Source: Aliidiomarina maris (GTDB lineage Bacteria; Pseudomonadota; Gammaproteobacteria; Enterobacterales; Alteromonadaceae). From it: 64,000 nucleotides of DNA. Shown piece after piece: positions 19,391-30,012 of the stretch (positions are counted from its first letter, which is position 1; each line of letters opens with the position of its first letter). The notes under the pieces are model-generated. The model was not told the DNA's origin and did no database searches. It saw only the letters and a list, made by a program, of their open reading frames with translations. The DNA lies in the NCBI RefSeq assembly GCF_003987335.1, contig NZ_PIPK01000007.1, forward strand, positions 91,952 to 155,951. Direction: 5' to 3'. Made by a program: the position numbers and the translations under genes.

Positions 19391-19849
19391 TTGGCGACCA
19401 TTACTGAACGTTTAACTGAGATGCTGGCGCCGGCAGTAGAAGCGCTAGACTATGAACTGGTGGGTGTGGAATTTATTCGCGCCGGCAAGCATTCAACCCT
19501 GCGTGTGTATATTGACCATGCGGAAGGTATTTCTGTCGACGATTGCGCCCGTGTCAGCCATCAGGTGAGCGCGGTACTTGACGTTGAGGACCCAATTAAC
19601 ACGGAATACAACTTAGAAGTGTCATCTCCAGGTATGGACAGACCTTTGTTCAACGCTGCCCAATATGCGCAGTTCGCCGGTGAGAAGGCCCAAGTAGCAT
19701 TAAATGTACCAGTAAGCGGCAAGCGCAAATTTACTGGTGTGATATCGCAGGTAGCAGGCGACGTTGTGACCTTTGAAGTGGGTGAAGAGACCCTTGAAGT
19801 GGACGTAGCTACCATTAAAAAAGCAAATATAGTCCCGAATTTTGATTGA
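19391..19849 (+). CDS. rimP: Ribosome maturation factor RimP
   Basis: Cytosolic factor needed for 30S subunit maturation. It has 152 residues. The conserved N-terminal domain shows EALDYELVGVEFIRAGKHST and the motif LRVYIDHAEGISVDDCARVS; then EVSSPGMDRPL, the family signature, leads into the C-terminal SH3-like domain. TTG at 19391 is supported by GGAGG 6 nt upstream. It is first in rimP-nusA-infB-rbfA-truB, with nusA 24 bp downstream. Confidence 0.96.
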   Translation: MATITERLTEMLAPAVEALDYELVGVEFIRAGKHSTLRVYIDHAEGISVDDCARVSHQVSAVLDVEDPINTEYNLEVSSPGMDRPLFNAAQYAQFAGEKAQVALNVPVSGKRKFTGVISQVAGDVVTFEVGEETLEVDVATIKKANIVPNFD

Positions 19850-19873
19850 GGATTTCGTTGGCGAGGCACGAAC

Positions 19874-21370
19874 ATGAGTAAAGAAATCTTGATGGTTGCA
19901 GAAGCGGTGTCGAATGAAAAAGCGGTACCTCGAGATAAAATCTTCGAAGCTTTGGAATCAGCGCTAGCAACTGCTACTAAGAAAAAGTATGACGGCGAAA
20001 TTGAAGTTCGCGTCAGCATTAACCGCCAGACTGGCGATTTTGATACGTTCCGTCGTTGGAAAGTAATTCCAGATGACGCGCAAATGGAAAACCCATATGC
20101 GGAAATGAGCCTTTCCGCTGCGCAATATGATGACCCGGAGTTACAACTGGGTGATTACGTCGAAGAGCAAATTGAATCGATTAAGTTTGACCGTATTACT
20201 ACCCAGACTGCCAAGCAAGTTATCGTGCAGAAGGTGCGTGAAGCTGAGCGCGCTATGGTAGTAGAAGAGTACGAAGACCAAGTCGGTGAATTAATTAGCG
20301 GTATCGTGAAAAAAGCGACCCGCGACAATATTATTTTGGATTTGGGTAATAACGCAGAAGCGGTTATTTTCCGTGATGAAATGTTACCGCGCGAAATGGT
20401 GCGCCCAGGTGATCGTGTACGCGGTTTACTGTATGCAGTGCGTCCAGAAAGCCGTGGTGCGCAATTATTCGTCAGTCGCACAAACCCGAACTTCTTAATT
20501 GAGCTGTTCCGCATTGAAGTGCCGGAAATTGGCGAAGAAATGATTGAAGTCAAAGGCGCAGCTCGTGACCCAGGTTTACGCGCGAAAATTGCGGTGAAAA
20601 GCAATGACCGCCGGATTGACCCAGTCGGTGCCTGTGTCGGCATGCGTGGTGCACGTGTTCAAGCGGTTTCAGGTGAGCTCGGTGGTGAGCGTATTGATAT
20701 CGTATTGTGGGACGAAAACCCTGCGCAATTCGTGATTAATGCGATGTCGCCGGCAGAAGTTGCTTCGATTGTTATGGACGAAGAAACTCGCACCATGGAA
20801 ATCGCAGTGGAAGCTGACAACTTAGCCCAAGCGATTGGTCGTAACGGTCAGAATATTCGTTTAGCTAGCCAACTTACCGGTTGGGAGCTCAACGTGATGA
20901 CGGTGGAAGACTTTAACAAGCGCAATGAAGAAGAAGCGGGTCGCTTGAGCAAGCTATTCACGGAAGGTTTGGACATTGACGCTGATTTCGCTGCCGTATT
21001 AATCGACGAAGGTTTCTCTTCGCTGGAAGAAGTTGCGTACGTACCAGTGGCTGAATTACTGGCGATCGACGGTATGGACGAAGATATGGTTGAGGAGTTG
21101 CGTACTCGTGCGAAAGACTTCCTGACCACCAAAGCTTTGGCCACCGAGGAATCGTTAGAAGGTGCGGAACCAGATCAAGCTTTAGTTGACCTTGAAGGTA
21201 TGGATAAGCATTTGGCCTATGAATTGGCCGCTAAGGGCGTAAAAACCTTAGAAGACTTAGCTGAGCAGGGCATTGATGACCTCTCAGAAATTGAATCTTT
21301 AGACGCTGAAAGAGCAGGCGAGCTGATCATGAAAGCTCGTAATATCTGCTGGTTTAGCGAAAACGAATAA
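19874..21370 (+). CDS. nusA: Transcription termination/antitermination factor NusA
   Basis: RNA polymerase-binding elongation factor promoting pausing, intrinsic termination and antitermination. The 498-residue protein has the N-terminal polymerase-binding domain, an S1 domain (about 135-200), two KH domains (about 200-345, with [15 protein letters not shown] and [15 protein letters not shown]) and both C-terminal acidic repeats ending [11 protein letters not shown], which is the gammaproteobacterial form. In E. coli NusA represses its own operon; the tandem terminators before rimP make similar control plausible here. Confidence 0.98.
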   Translation: MSKEILMVAEAVSNEKAVPRDKIFEALESALATATKKKYDGEIEVRVSINRQTGDFDTFRRWKVIPDDAQMENPYAEMSLSAAQYDDPELQLGDYVEEQIESIKFDRITTQTAKQVIVQKVREAERAMVVEEYEDQVGELISGIVKKATRDNIILDLGNNAEAVIFRDEMLPREMVRPGDRVRGLLYAVRPESRGAQLFVSRTNPNFLIELFRIEVPEIGEEMIEVKGAARDPGLRAKIAVKSNDRRIDPVGACVGMRGARVQAVSGELGGERIDIVLWDENPAQFVINAMSPAEVASIVMDEETRTMEIAVEADNLAQAIGRNGQNIRLASQLTGWELNVMTVEDFNKRNEEEAGRLSKLFTEGLDIDADFAAVLIDEGFSSLEEVAYVPVAELLAIDGMDEDMVEELRTRAKDFLTTKALATEESLEGAEPDQALVDLEGMDKHLAYELAAKGVKTLEDLAEQGIDDLSEIESLDAERAGELIMKARNICWFSENE

Positions 21371-21392
21371 CAGTCAGTGAGGTGAGAAATAA

Positions 21393-24074
21393 ATGGCAGA
21401 AGTTAAAGTAGAGAAGCTCGCCAGCGACATTGGTACCTCCGTTGAACGGTTGTTAACGCAATTTGAAGAAGCCGGCATGCGCAAGCAGGCTGGTGACAAT
21501 GTGTCAGAAGATGAAAAGCAGAAGCTGCTGACGCACTTGAATAAGCAACATGGCGGTTCTGGTACATCAGAACCGACACGCATGACGTTGACCCGCAAAA
21601 CCAAAAGCACTTTAAGTGTTGCTGGTGGTGGCGGTAAAGCGAAAGCGGTTCAAGTTGAAGTGCGTAAAAAGCGTACCTATGTGAAGCGTCCTTCCGCTGA
21701 AGAATTAGCTAAACAGGAAGAAGAGCGTTTAGCAGCAGAACGTGAAGCTGAAGCGAAGGCGCAAGCAGAAGCAGAAGCCCAAGCTAAAGCGAAAGCAGAA
21801 GCAGAACGTAAAGCGGCGGAAGAAAAGGCCAAAGCGGAAGAAAAGCGTTTAGCTGAAAAAGCGCGCAAAGATAAGCAGCGCGAAGAAGCTGAAAAAGTAG
21901 CGCGTGCGGCCATGAGTCCGGAAGAGCGCAAGAAAGCTGACGAAGCGAAAGCCGAAGAAGAGCGCCTGCGTAAAGTTCAGGAAGAAGAGGCCAAGAAAAA
22001 GGCAGAAGCGGAAGCAGCTCGTCAAGCTGAAGAGGCACGTCTCCTAGCAGAGGAAAACGAAGCGCGTTGGCAGGAAGAAGAAGCCAAGCGCAAGAAGGCA
22101 GAAGAAGAAGAGGTTCACTTTACCACCTCTGAAACTGCTAAGCAGGCTGAAGATCAGCAAGATAACGATGAAGAACGTCGTTCGCGCCGCGCTAAGAAAA
22201 AGCGTAGCCGTAAAGACGAAGAGCGCGAAGAAGCACCGCGCCGCGAGCGTCGTCGTAAAGGCGGTAAGATGCGCGCACCTTCAACCTTGCAGCATGGTTT
22301 CCAGAAGCCAGCGTCACCAGTTGAACGTGAAGTTCGGATTACCGAGACGATTACGGTCGGTGAATTGGCTAGCCGTATGGCTGTAAAAGCCGGTGAATTA
22401 ATCAAGACCATGATGAAAATGGGCGAGATGGTCACCATTAACCAGGTGCTAGATCAAGAAACTGCGGCTTTAGTGGTTGAAGAACTAGGTCATAAGCCAG
22501 TGCTGGTCAACGACAATGCCCTTGAGCAGTCAGTTCTTGACGATCGCCAAGAAGAAGGTGAATTGAAGCCTCGTGCGCCGGTTGTCACTGTGATGGGTCA
22601 CGTTGACCATGGTAAAACCTCTTTGTTGGATTACATTCGTAAAGCCAAAGTGGCAGCGGGTGAAGCCGGTGGGATTACCCAGCACATTGGTGCATATCAC
22701 GTAGACACTGGTCACGGTATGATCACCTTCTTAGACACTCCTGGTCACGCGGCGTTTACGTCCATGCGTGCACGTGGTGCGGGCGCGACTGACGTGGTCA
22801 TTCTAGTGGTCGCAGCCGATGACGGCGTGATGCCACAAACGATTGAGGGTATTCAGCACGCTAAAGCTGCTGGTGTGCCTTTAGTGGTTGCGGTCAACAA
22901 AATGGATAAACCAGAAGCTGACCCAGATCGTGTGAAATCAGAATTGTCACAGCACAACGTATTGTCAGAAGAGTGGGGTGGCGACACCCAGTTCGTTCAC
23001 GTATCAGCCAAAGCTGGTAGCGGTATCGACGAACTGCTTGAAGCTATTTTGCTCCAAGCAGAACTACTTGATTTGCAAGCTGATGACAGCGGCATGGCAC
23101 AGGGTGTCGTGATTGAATCGCGTCTTGATAAAGGCCGTGGTCCGATTGCTTCCATCTTGGTTCAAAGCGGTACTTTACGCAAAGGCGATATCGTGTTGTG
23201 TGGTCTCGAGTATGGTCGAGTGCGCGCTATGCGTGACGAAACAGGTCAGGAAGTCTCGGAAGCGGGCCCTTCAATTCCAGTAGAAATCCTTGGTTTATCA
23301 GGGGTGCCTCAAGCGGGTGATGAAGTAACTGTGGTACGTGACGAGAAAAAAGCCCGTGAAGTTTCGAACTACCGTCAAGGTAAGTACCGTGATATCAAAC
23401 TGGCGCGTCAGCAGAAAGCTAAGCTGGAGAACATGTTCAGCAACATGGCCGACGGCGAAGTATCGGAATTGAATATTGTTCTGAAGGCGGACGTACAAGG
23501 CTCGTTGGAAGCGATAGCAGAATCCTTGCAAAAGCTGTCTACCGATGAAGTTAAAGTGAATATTATTGGTAACGGTGTAGGTGGTATCACCGAAACCGAC
23601 GTCACTTTGGCCGGTGCGTCGAACGCTATCGTGATTGGCTTTAACGTACGTGCGGATGCGACTGCTAAACGTGCAGTTGAGCGCGAGCAAGTCGACCTAC
23701 GTTATTACAGCGTTATCTATGACTTGATTGATGAAATCAAGCAAGCGATGACGGGTATGTTGGCACCTGAATTCAAGCAAGAAATCATTGGCTTGGCTGA
23801 GGTTCGCGACGTATTTAAGTCACCGAAGCTTGGTGCTATCGCAGGTTGTATGGTCACCGAGGGCGTGGTTAAGCGCTCTGCACCGATTCGTGTTCTACGT
23901 GATAACGTCGTTATTTACGAAGGTGAACTTGAATCACTGCGCCGCTTTAAAGACGACGTACAAGAAGTTCGCAACGGTATGGAATGTGGTATCGGGGTGA
24001 AGAACTATAACGACGTTAAAGTTGGTGACCAAATTGAGGTGTTTGAAACCGTTAAGGTTGAACGCTCACTATAA
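21393..24074 (+). CDS. infB: Translation initiation factor IF-2
   Basis: GTPase that brings fMet-tRNA to the 30S subunit and promotes 50S joining. It has 893 residues. An N-terminal IF2_N module is followed by a charged Ala/Glu/Lys-rich linker (about residues 110-300), a second IF2_N motif ([19 protein letters not shown]), then the G domain with G1 GHVDHGKT, G3 DTPGH, G4 NKMD and a C-terminal fMet-tRNA-binding domain. Internal in-frame initiation giving shorter forms is known in E. coli but cannot be shown here. rbfA follows 91 bp later. Confidence 0.98.
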   Translation: MAEVKVEKLASDIGTSVERLLTQFEEAGMRKQAGDNVSEDEKQKLLTHLNKQHGGSGTSEPTRMTLTRKTKSTLSVAGGGGKAKAVQVEVRKKRTYVKRPSAEELAKQEEERLAAEREAEAKAQAEAEAQAKAKAEAERKAAEEKAKAEEKRLAEKARKDKQREEAEKVARAAMSPEERKKADEAKAEEERLRKVQEEEAKKKAEAEAARQAEEARLLAEENEARWQEEEAKRKKAEEEEVHFTTSETAKQAEDQQDNDEERRSRRAKKKRSRKDEEREEAPRRERRRKGGKMRAPSTLQHGFQKPASPVEREVRITETITVGELASRMAVKAGELIKTMMKMGEMVTINQVLDQETAALVVEELGHKPVLVNDNALEQSVLDDRQEEGELKPRAPVVTVMGHVDHGKTSLLDYIRKAKVAAGEAGGITQHIGAYHVDTGHGMITFLDTPGHAAFTSMRARGAGATDVVILVVAADDGVMPQTIEGIQHAKAAGVPLVVAVNKMDKPEADPDRVKSELSQHNVLSEEWGGDTQFVHVSAKAGSGIDELLEAILLQAELLDLQADDSGMAQGVVIESRLDKGRGPIASILVQSGTLRKGDIVLCGLEYGRVRAMRDETGQEVSEAGPSIPVEILGLSGVPQAGDEVTVVRDEKKAREVSNYRQGKYRDIKLARQQKAKLENMFSNMADGEVSELNIVLKADVQGSLEAIAESLQKLSTDEVKVNIIGNGVGGITETDVTLAGASNAIVIGFNVRADATAKRAVEREQVDLRYYSVIYDLIDEIKQAMTGMLAPEFKQEIIGLAEVRDVFKSPKLGAIAGCMVTEGVVKRSAPIRVLRDNVVIYEGELESLRRFKDDVQEVRNGMECGIGVKNYNDVKVGDQIEVFETVKVERSL

Positions 24075-24120
24075 TGGCAGTCTAAGCAACATCAGGTTGT
24101 TAGGCTGACAGGTAGATAAC

Positions 24121-24140
24121 ATGGGGGCTGTAGCCCCCAT
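24121..24140 (+). promoter_or_regulatory. Perfect hairpin before rbfA
   Basis: ATGGGGGC and GCCCCCAT flank the tetraloop TGTA, giving an 8-bp stem in RNA. No T run follows, so it is not a standard terminator. It lies 14 nt before the rbfA Shine-Dalgarno (AAGGAGA, 24154-24160) and could be a processing or stability element. Confidence 0.5.
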
Positions 24141-24165
24141 GTGTGTATCTGTAAAGGAGAGAATC

Positions 24166-24561
24166 ATGGGTAAAGAATTTAGTCGTACGGACCGTTTCTC
24201 GCAGCAGTTACAGCGGGAAGTGGCGCAAATTATACAACGTGAAATTAAAGACCCGCGGGTGGTGATGCCAACCGTGTCTGACGTGGAAGTGTCGAAAGAT
24301 TTAGCCTACGCCAAGGTGTTTGTAACGTTTTTAAACGATGATGCTGATAGCGTTAAAGAAGCCCTGAAAGTGTTAAATGACGCCAATGGTTTTATTCGCT
24401 CGCTGTTAGGCAAGCGTTTGAAAGCTCGTATTACGCCAAACTTACGCTTTGAGTATGACCCTTCATTAAATGAAGGTATTCGTATGGCTCGCTTAGTTAA
24501 TGAAGCGACCCAACGTGACGCTGAGCGCAAGAAACAATCAGGCCAGACGGACGACGAATAG
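24166..24561 (+). CDS. rbfA: Ribosome-binding factor A
   Basis: Cold-shock-linked 30S assembly factor acting on the 16S rRNA 5' region. The frame extends upstream to 24121, but AAGGAGA at 24154-24160 and homology ([20 protein letters not shown]) place the start at ATG 24166, giving 131 residues. The KH-type core includes [29 protein letters not shown] and [10 protein letters not shown]. Its stop TAG overlaps the GTG of truB by 1 nt. Confidence 0.96.
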   Translation: MGKEFSRTDRFSQQLQREVAQIIQREIKDPRVVMPTVSDVEVSKDLAYAKVFVTFLNDDADSVKEALKVLNDANGFIRSLLGKRLKARITPNLRFEYDPSLNEGIRMARLVNEATQRDAERKKQSGQTDDE

Positions 24562-25508
24562 TGGCACGACGGAGTAAGAAAGGACGCCCAGTGAATGGCG
24601 TGGTGTTGGTAAATAAGCACCAGGGTGAATCGTCGAATCGCGTATTGCAACAGGTAAAGCGCTTGTTCAATGCACAAAAAGCAGGGCATACCGGCGCGTT
24701 AGACCCGCTAGCGACTGGCATGCTGCCGATTTGTTTAGGTGAAGCGACTAAGTTTTCCCAGTTCCTGTTGGATGCCGACAAAGTCTATCGGGTGCGTGCC
24801 CAGTTAGGTGTGCGTACCGATACGTCGGATGCAGATGGTGACGTGGTGGCAACTCGACCCGTGGACGTAAGCCCGAGTCAGCTTGCCGCCGCATTAGAAC
24901 CATTGCGTGGTGCGATTATGCAAGTGCCATCCATGTTCTCGGCACTAAAGCATGAAGGCAAGCCACTCTATGAGTACGCACGTAAAGGCATTGAAATCGA
25001 GCGCCCTGCGCGCCCGGTGCACATCTACCGGCTGGATTTATTGCAGTTTGAAGGTGATATGGTCGAGCTTGAGGTGCATTGCAGTAAGGGCACCTATATT
25101 CGCTCGTTAGTGGACGACTTAGGCCAAGCTTTAGGGTGTGGCGCCCATGTCACTATGCTGCACCGCTTGGCAGTCGCAGACTACCCGGCCGAGCGCATGC
25201 TAAGCGTTGAGCAATTAGCTAGTTTTGCGCCTGACCGAGAGCAACCCGATGCCGATTACTCCGCCATCGACCAGCATTTGCTGGCGTTAGACAGCCCGGT
25301 TGCGCGTTTACCAATGATTCACGCTGGCTTGGTGCAAAGCGATGGCTTCTTGCATGGGCAACCTGTCGATGCACATCGTTACGCTGCTGGCACGCAAGTG
25401 CGTGTGGAGAGCGAGCACGGTGTGTTTCTGGGGGTAGCAGAATATCGCGAAGACGGCCGTGCGTGGCCAAAACGCGTGGTGGTATTTGAACAGCCCGACA
25501 AAGCTTGA
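24561..25508 (+). CDS. truB: tRNA pseudouridine(55) synthase
   Basis: Makes pseudouridine 55 in the T loop of nearly all tRNAs. It has 315 residues. The catalytic Asp is in AGHTGALDPLATGMLP, and the second motif is KVYRVRAQLGVRTDTSDADG. A C-terminal PUA-like region lies at about 250-310 (HGQPVDAHRYAAGTQVRV). The GTG start overlaps the rbfA stop, implying translational coupling. The rpsO promoter overlaps its stop codon. Confidence 0.97.
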   Translation: MARRSKKGRPVNGVVLVNKHQGESSNRVLQQVKRLFNAQKAGHTGALDPLATGMLPICLGEATKFSQFLLDADKVYRVRAQLGVRTDTSDADGDVVATRPVDVSPSQLAAALEPLRGAIMQVPSMFSALKHEGKPLYEYARKGIEIERPARPVHIYRLDLLQFEGDMVELEVHCSKGTYIRSLVDDLGQALGCGAHVTMLHRLAVADYPAERMLSVEQLASFAPDREQPDADYSAIDQHLLALDSPVARLPMIHAGLVQSDGFLHGQPVDAHRYAAGTQVRVESEHGVFLGVAEYREDGRAWPKRVVVFEQPDKA

Positions 25509-25533
25509 AAAGCATCTACGAGCTGCGTATAAT
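25505..25533 (+). promoter_or_regulatory. Predicted sigma-70 promoter of rpsO
   Basis: TTGAAA (25505-25510) overlaps the truB stop; a 17-bp spacer leads to a perfect TATAAT (25528-25533). The -10 lies between CTGCG and CGCAG, a small inverted repeat. The leader to rpsO is about 55 nt. Confidence 0.75.
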
Positions 25534-25594
25534 TCGCAGCGATTTTAACCCCTGGCTGAATTAGTGATCGGTCGGGCTTATTTTGGAGAACACT

Positions 25595-25864
25595 ATGTCA
25601 CTAAGTGCAGAAGTAAAAGCGCAGATCGTTAAAGATTATGGCCGTGGTGAGAACGACACAGGTTCACCTGAAGTTCAGGTAGCTCTGTTGACTGCTCAAA
25701 TCAACCATTTACAAGGTCACTTCAAAGAGCATATCCATGACCACCACTCACGTCGTGGTTTGTTGCGCATGGTAAGCCAGCGCCGTAAATTGCTTGACTA
25801 CCTGAAAGGTAAGAGCAACGAGCGTTATCTAGACCTGATCAACCGCTTAGAACTGCGTCGTTAA
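25595..25864 (+). CDS. rpsO: 30S ribosomal protein S15
   Basis: Primary-binding protein of the 16S rRNA central domain. It has 89 residues, the invariant family length. The frame opens at 25583, but GGAG at 25585-25588 and homology ([10 protein letters not shown]) fix ATG 25595. The RNA-binding signature [20 protein letters not shown] is complete. It has its own promoter and terminator. In E. coli S15 represses its own translation; the leader here was not tested for that structure. Confidence 0.97.
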   Translation: MSLSAEVKAQIVKDYGRGENDTGSPEVQVALLTAQINHLQGHFKEHIHDHHSRRGLLRMVSQRRKLLDYLKGKSNERYLDLINRLELRR

Positions 25865-25875
25865 TCAGTTTCAAT

Positions 25876-25906
25876 AAAAAAGGGGCCTATTCGGCCCCTT
25901 TTTTTT
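25876..25906 (+). terminator. Rho-independent terminator after rpsO
   Basis: GGGGCC (25882-25887) pairs with GGCCCC (25893-25898), extended by A and T tracts, loop TATTC, eight T. Confidence 0.9.
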
Positions 25907-25928
25907 GCTTTTCTGCTCTTATTTTATA

Positions 25929-26013
25929 CGCGACTTCGTTATACTGTGTCGCGAGAAATAAGCGAAAGTAGGGTCTTGGGTAAAAGACCAACAAAGGTGA
26001 AGGAAAAAACATA
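25929..26013 (+). promoter_or_regulatory. pnp promoter/leader region with inverted repeats
   Basis: TATACT (25940-25945) is a likely -10 and sits inside the inverted repeat CGCGAC (25929-25934)/GTCGCG (25948-25953). The leader then has GGTCTT (25972-25977) pairing with AAGACC (25984-25989), a 6-bp hairpin before the ribosome site. E. coli pnp is autoregulated through an RNase III-cut leader stem; the hairpin here is much shorter, so equivalence is uncertain. Confidence 0.4.
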
Positions 26014-28116
26014 GTGAATCCTATAACAAAACAGTTCCAGTACGGTCAGCACACGGTCACCCTAGAAACGGGGGCTATCGCACGCCAAGCGTCGGGTGCA
26101 GTATTGGCAAGCATTGATGACACAGCAGTTTTAGTAACTGTTGTCGGTAAGAAAGACGTTAACGAAGGCATGGATTTCTTCCCGCTGACGGTTAACTACC
26201 AAGAGCGTACATACGCGGCAGGTAAAATCCCTGGTGGGTTCTTTAAGCGTGAAGGTCGTCCAACTGAAAACGAGACTTTAACCTCACGTTTGATTGACCG
26301 TCCAATTCGTCCATTATTCCCTGAAGGTTTCAAAAACGAAGTTCAAGTCATTGCGACTGTGGTGTCTTTGAACCCTGAAATCTCTCCTGATATCGTTGCG
26401 TTGCTGGGTACTTCAGCGGCATTGGCTGTGTCTGGCATTCCGTTTGCTGGTCCAATTGGTGCAGCACGCGTTGGTGTGATTAACAGCGAATATGTGTTGA
26501 ACCCGACGGCAACTGAACTGCAAACCTCTGATCTTGATTTAGTGGTTGCAGGTACAGAAGCTGCTGTATTAATGGTTGAATCAGAAGCGAACTTGCTGAG
26601 CGAAGAAGCAATGTTAGGTGCCGTAGTTTACGGTCACGAGCAGATGCAAACAGCGATCAGCGCAATCAATGAATTTGCTGCTGAGGTCAACACCCCGAAG
26701 TGGGATTGGCAGCCGCCTGCAGTTAATCAAGAATTGAAAGCTGCAGTGAAAGAACTGGCTGAAGACAAAATTGGTGAAGCTTACCGCATCACTGATAAAA
26801 CTGAGCGTCGCGACAAGCTGACAGCTGCTCGCACTGAAGTGATGGAAGCTTTGGCTGCGAAGTTTGAAGAGCTGGACCAGAAAGCGGCAGGCAACTTCTT
26901 CCACGATTTAGAAAGCGATGTGGTACGTAGCCGCGTGATTAAAGGTGAGCCGCGTATCGATGGCCGTGAACCTGATATGGTTCGTGCCCTTGACGTTGCC
27001 ACTGGCGTATTACCACGTACGCACGGTTCTGCCGTGTTCACCCGTGGTGAAACCCAGGCACTCGTGGTTGCAACACTAGGTACTGAGCGTGACGGTCAGA
27101 ACATTGACGAAATCATGGGCGCACGTACCGACCGTTTCATGTTGCATTACAACTTCCCTCCGTATTGCGTCGGTGAAACTGGCTTTGTCGGTTCACCAAA
27201 ACGTCGTGAAATCGGTCACGGTCGTTTAGCTAAGCGCGGTGTCTTGGCTGTCATGCCATCAGCCGAAGAATTCCCGTACACCGTGCGTGTGGTATCTGAA
27301 ATCACTGAATCAAACGGCTCAAGCTCAATGGCTTCAGTATGTGGTACCTCGTTGGCATTGATGGATGCTGGCGTACCAATCAAGTCATCTGTTGCTGGTA
27401 TTGCAATGGGCTTGGTTAAAGAAGGTGATGATTACGTCGTATTGTCTGACATCTTGGGTGACGAAGATCACCTTGGCGACATGGACTTCAAAGTAGCAGG
27501 TAGCCGTGAAGGCGTAACCGCGCTACAAATGGATATCAAGATTGAAGGTATCACCAAAGACATCATGGAAAAAGCATTGGCTCAAGCCCGTGCTGCGCGT
27601 TTGCACATTTTGAATGTGATGGACGAAGCCATGAGTGGCGCACGTGAAGAAGTATCAAGCTACGCACCACGTTTCCACATCTTGAAAATCAATCCTGAGA
27701 AGATTCGTGACGTTATCGGTAAAGGCGGCGCAGTTATCCGCGAATTGACTGAGTCGACTAACACCAACATCGAAATTGATGACGATGGTACGATTAAGAT
27801 TGCTGCAACCTCAGAAGCTGACGCGCAAGCGGCAGTCGCTCGTATCGAAGCGATTACAGCAGACGTTGAAGTAGGTCGTATTTATCAAGGTAAAGTGGCA
27901 CGTATCGTTGATTTCGGTGCGTTCGTAACTGTATTACCAGGTAAAGACGGTTTAGTGCATATCTCACAAATCTCTGACGATCGCGTTGAAAACGTTGCTG
28001 ATCACATGAGTGTGGGTGACACAGTAGCAGTCAAAGTATTGGAAATCGATCGCCAAGGCCGTGTGCGTTTAAGTATGAAAGAAGCAGCTGAAAAGCCAGC
28101 AAGTAACGAAGAGTAA
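26014..28116 (+). CDS. pnp: Polyribonucleotide nucleotidyltransferase (PNPase)
   Basis: Phosphorolytic 3'-5' exoribonuclease of the RNA degradosome. It has 700 residues with two RNase PH domains (about 1-210 and 310-540), the helical linker, then the KH domain ([20 protein letters not shown], near residue 560) and the C-terminal S1 domain ([20 protein letters not shown]). The start is GTG at 26014, with AAGG upstream; the [16 protein letters not shown]-terminus fits the family. In E. coli nlpI follows directly; here ggt intervenes. Confidence 0.98.
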   Translation: MNPITKQFQYGQHTVTLETGAIARQASGAVLASIDDTAVLVTVVGKKDVNEGMDFFPLTVNYQERTYAAGKIPGGFFKREGRPTENETLTSRLIDRPIRPLFPEGFKNEVQVIATVVSLNPEISPDIVALLGTSAALAVSGIPFAGPIGAARVGVINSEYVLNPTATELQTSDLDLVVAGTEAAVLMVESEANLLSEEAMLGAVVYGHEQMQTAISAINEFAAEVNTPKWDWQPPAVNQELKAAVKELAEDKIGEAYRITDKTERRDKLTAARTEVMEALAAKFEELDQKAAGNFFHDLESDVVRSRVIKGEPRIDGREPDMVRALDVATGVLPRTHGSAVFTRGETQALVVATLGTERDGQNIDEIMGARTDRFMLHYNFPPYCVGETGFVGSPKRREIGHGRLAKRGVLAVMPSAEEFPYTVRVVSEITESNGSSSMASVCGTSLALMDAGVPIKSSVAGIAMGLVKEGDDYVVLSDILGDEDHLGDMDFKVAGSREGVTALQMDIKIEGITKDIMEKALAQARAARLHILNVMDEAMSGAREEVSSYAPRFHILKINPEKIRDVIGKGGAVIRELTESTNTNIEIDDDGTIKIAATSEADAQAAVARIEAITADVEVGRIYQGKVARIVDFGAFVTVLPGKDGLVHISQISDDRVENVADHMSVGDTVAVKVLEIDRQGRVRLSMKEAAEKPASNEE

Positions 28117-28150
28117 GTTAACTTACTCGAGCGCATACATAGCTCGTTAC

Positions 28151-28187
28151 AAAAGCCAGACACTAAGTTGTCTGGCTTTTTTGTTTT
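28151..28187 (+). terminator. Rho-independent terminator after pnp
   Basis: AAAAGCCAGACA (28151-28162) pairs with TGTCTGGCTTTT (28169-28180), loop CTAAGT, then T-rich sequence. A perfect 12-bp stem. Confidence 0.92.
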
Positions 28188-28243
28188 TTGGCCCAGCAAA
28201 GTGGTATAACTAGATATCATTCAAGTGACTATGAGTATGCCCT

Positions 28244-29989
28244 ATGCCAAAACCTGCCATTCATTCCCGCGCATTTAATAGACCCACACGCAAATTCGGA
28301 TACTTCGCCGCCACGCTGGCGCTGACGGCTGCTATTAGCGCACCAGTCAGTAGTTATGATCGTGTGACTGGGCACCACTTTGCGTCGCGTTCTGAAGCAA
28401 TGGCACCTGACGCGATGGCGGCAACCAGTCAGCCGTTAGCGACGCAAGTTGCGTTAGAGGTCATGCGTCAGGGCGGTAATGCGATTGACGCTGCCATTGC
28501 AGCCAACGCGTTACTGGGGTTGGTGGAGCCGACTGGCAACGGCATCGGCGGCGATTTGTTCGCAATTATCTGGCATGCCGAAAGCGAACAACTGTATGGA
28601 TTGAATGCGTCGGGGCGATCACCGCAAAGCCTTACCCTTGATTATTTCCGTGAGCAGGGCATTGAGCAAATACCCCAACGAGGGCTACTCACCCTGTCGG
28701 TGCCCGGCGCGGTGGACGGCTGGCATGAAATGCATTCACGCTTCGGCGCGTTAGATTGGGCCGCGTTATTTGAGCCGTCGATTCACTATGCGGAATCTGG
28801 ATTCCCAGTAACTGAGGTGATTGCGTATTATTTTGGCCGCAACGCCGAAGTTTTATCTGAGTTTCCTGGTTTTGCTGACGTATTCTTAAAAGACGGCCAA
28901 CCGCCACAGCAAGGCCAACGTTTTCGTAACCCAGATTTAGCTAACACGTATCGAACGATTGCTCAGGAGGGACGGGACGCCTTTTATCAAGGCAGTATCG
29001 CCCACGCAATCAGCAACTTTGTTGCCGAGCACGGTGGCTTTTTAAGCTATCAGGACTTGGCGAATCATACATCGCAGTGGGTCGAGCCGGTATCCACCAA
29101 TTATCGTGGATACGATTTGTGGGAGCTGCCACCAAATACCCAAGGTATTGCAGCACTGCAAATTTTAAATATTTTGGAAGACTACGACTTAGCGGCCATG
29201 GGTTTTGATAGCCCTGAATATATTCATCATTTTGTCGAAGCCAAAAAGCTCGCTTTTGAAGACCGTGCTAAGTTTTATGCGGATATGGATTTTCAGGATG
29301 TACCTGTGGATTGGCTTATCTCCAAAGAGTACGCCGCAGAACGTCGCCAATTAATTGATCCTGAACGGGCAGGGCGTGCCTATGAGCCCGGTAACCCGCC
29401 AATGCAGGGGGACACTATTTATCTCACCACAGCAGACCAACAGGGTAATATGGTGTCACTCATTCAAAGCAATTACCGTGGTATGGGGTCAGGCATTACC
29501 CCGGCTGGAACCGGTTTTGTGCTGCAAAACCGCGGTGAAATGTTTGTTCTCGATGAGCAGCATGCCAATGGATATGCACCCGGCAAACGGCCTTTCAATA
29601 CCATTATTCCAGCATTCGTCACTAAGGACGGCAAGCCAGTTATGAGCTATGGTGTTATGGGTGGGGGTACACAGCCGCAAATGCACGCGCAGATTCTGAT
29701 TAATATGCTAGATTTTGGCATGAACCTGCAGGAAGCGGGCGACGCGCCGCGTATCTTGCATTCAGGTTCAAGCCAACCTACTGGGGAGCAAATGAGCGAT
29801 GGCGGCGTTTTAAGCTTGGAAAACGGGTTTTCTGACGCAACCCGCCGTGAACTCGTTAAAATGGGTCATCGCTTGCAAGAGGCGGTTGGCCCGTATGGCG
29901 GTTATCAAGCGATTTGGTACGATGCCGAGCAGGATATCTATAAGGGTGCCTCAGAGAGCCGTAAGGACGGTCATGCTGCAGGCTTTTAA
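28244..29989 (+). CDS. ggt: Gamma-glutamyltransferase family protein
   Basis: Exported N-terminal-nucleophile hydrolase that cleaves or transfers the gamma-glutamyl group of glutathione and related compounds in the periplasm. The 581-residue precursor starts with a signal peptide (hydrophobic stretch about 18-36, ending AISAPVSS). The large subunit shows QGGNAIDAAIAANALLGLVEP and GNGIGGDLF. The self-cleavage nucleophile is the Thr of GDTIYLTTAD (codon 29414-29416), and the small subunit has the glycine motif GVMGGGTQPQ. A terminator separates it from pnp; nlpI begins 23 bp after it. Close relatives include cephalosporin acylase-like members, so the substrate is not settled. Confidence 0.9.
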   Translation: MPKPAIHSRAFNRPTRKFGYFAATLALTAAISAPVSSYDRVTGHHFASRSEAMAPDAMAATSQPLATQVALEVMRQGGNAIDAAIAANALLGLVEPTGNGIGGDLFAIIWHAESEQLYGLNASGRSPQSLTLDYFREQGIEQIPQRGLLTLSVPGAVDGWHEMHSRFGALDWAALFEPSIHYAESGFPVTEVIAYYFGRNAEVLSEFPGFADVFLKDGQPPQQGQRFRNPDLANTYRTIAQEGRDAFYQGSIAHAISNFVAEHGGFLSYQDLANHTSQWVEPVSTNYRGYDLWELPPNTQGIAALQILNILEDYDLAAMGFDSPEYIHHFVEAKKLAFEDRAKFYADMDFQDVPVDWLISKEYAAERRQLIDPERAGRAYEPGNPPMQGDTIYLTTADQQGNMVSLIQSNYRGMGSGITPAGTGFVLQNRGEMFVLDEQHANGYAPGKRPFNTIIPAFVTKDGKPVMSYGVMGGGTQPQMHAQILINMLDFGMNLQEAGDAPRILHSGSSQPTGEQMSDGGVLSLENGFSDATRRELVKMGHRLQEAVGPYGGYQAIWYDAEQDIYKGASESRKDGHAAGF

Positions 29990-30012
29990 TTAAGTAATAA
30001 GTTGGGGTTCAT

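Noticed and set aside
21700..22260. Highly repetitive GAAGC/AAAGC-rich stretch that looks like tandem repeats
   Set aside because: It is the Ala/Glu/Lys-rich linker of IF-2, in frame and normal for the family; there is no conserved spacer-repeat pattern.
24121..24165. Longer RbfA start at 24121
   Set aside because: It would translate the hairpin as extra residues; AAGGAGA and homology support ATG 24166.
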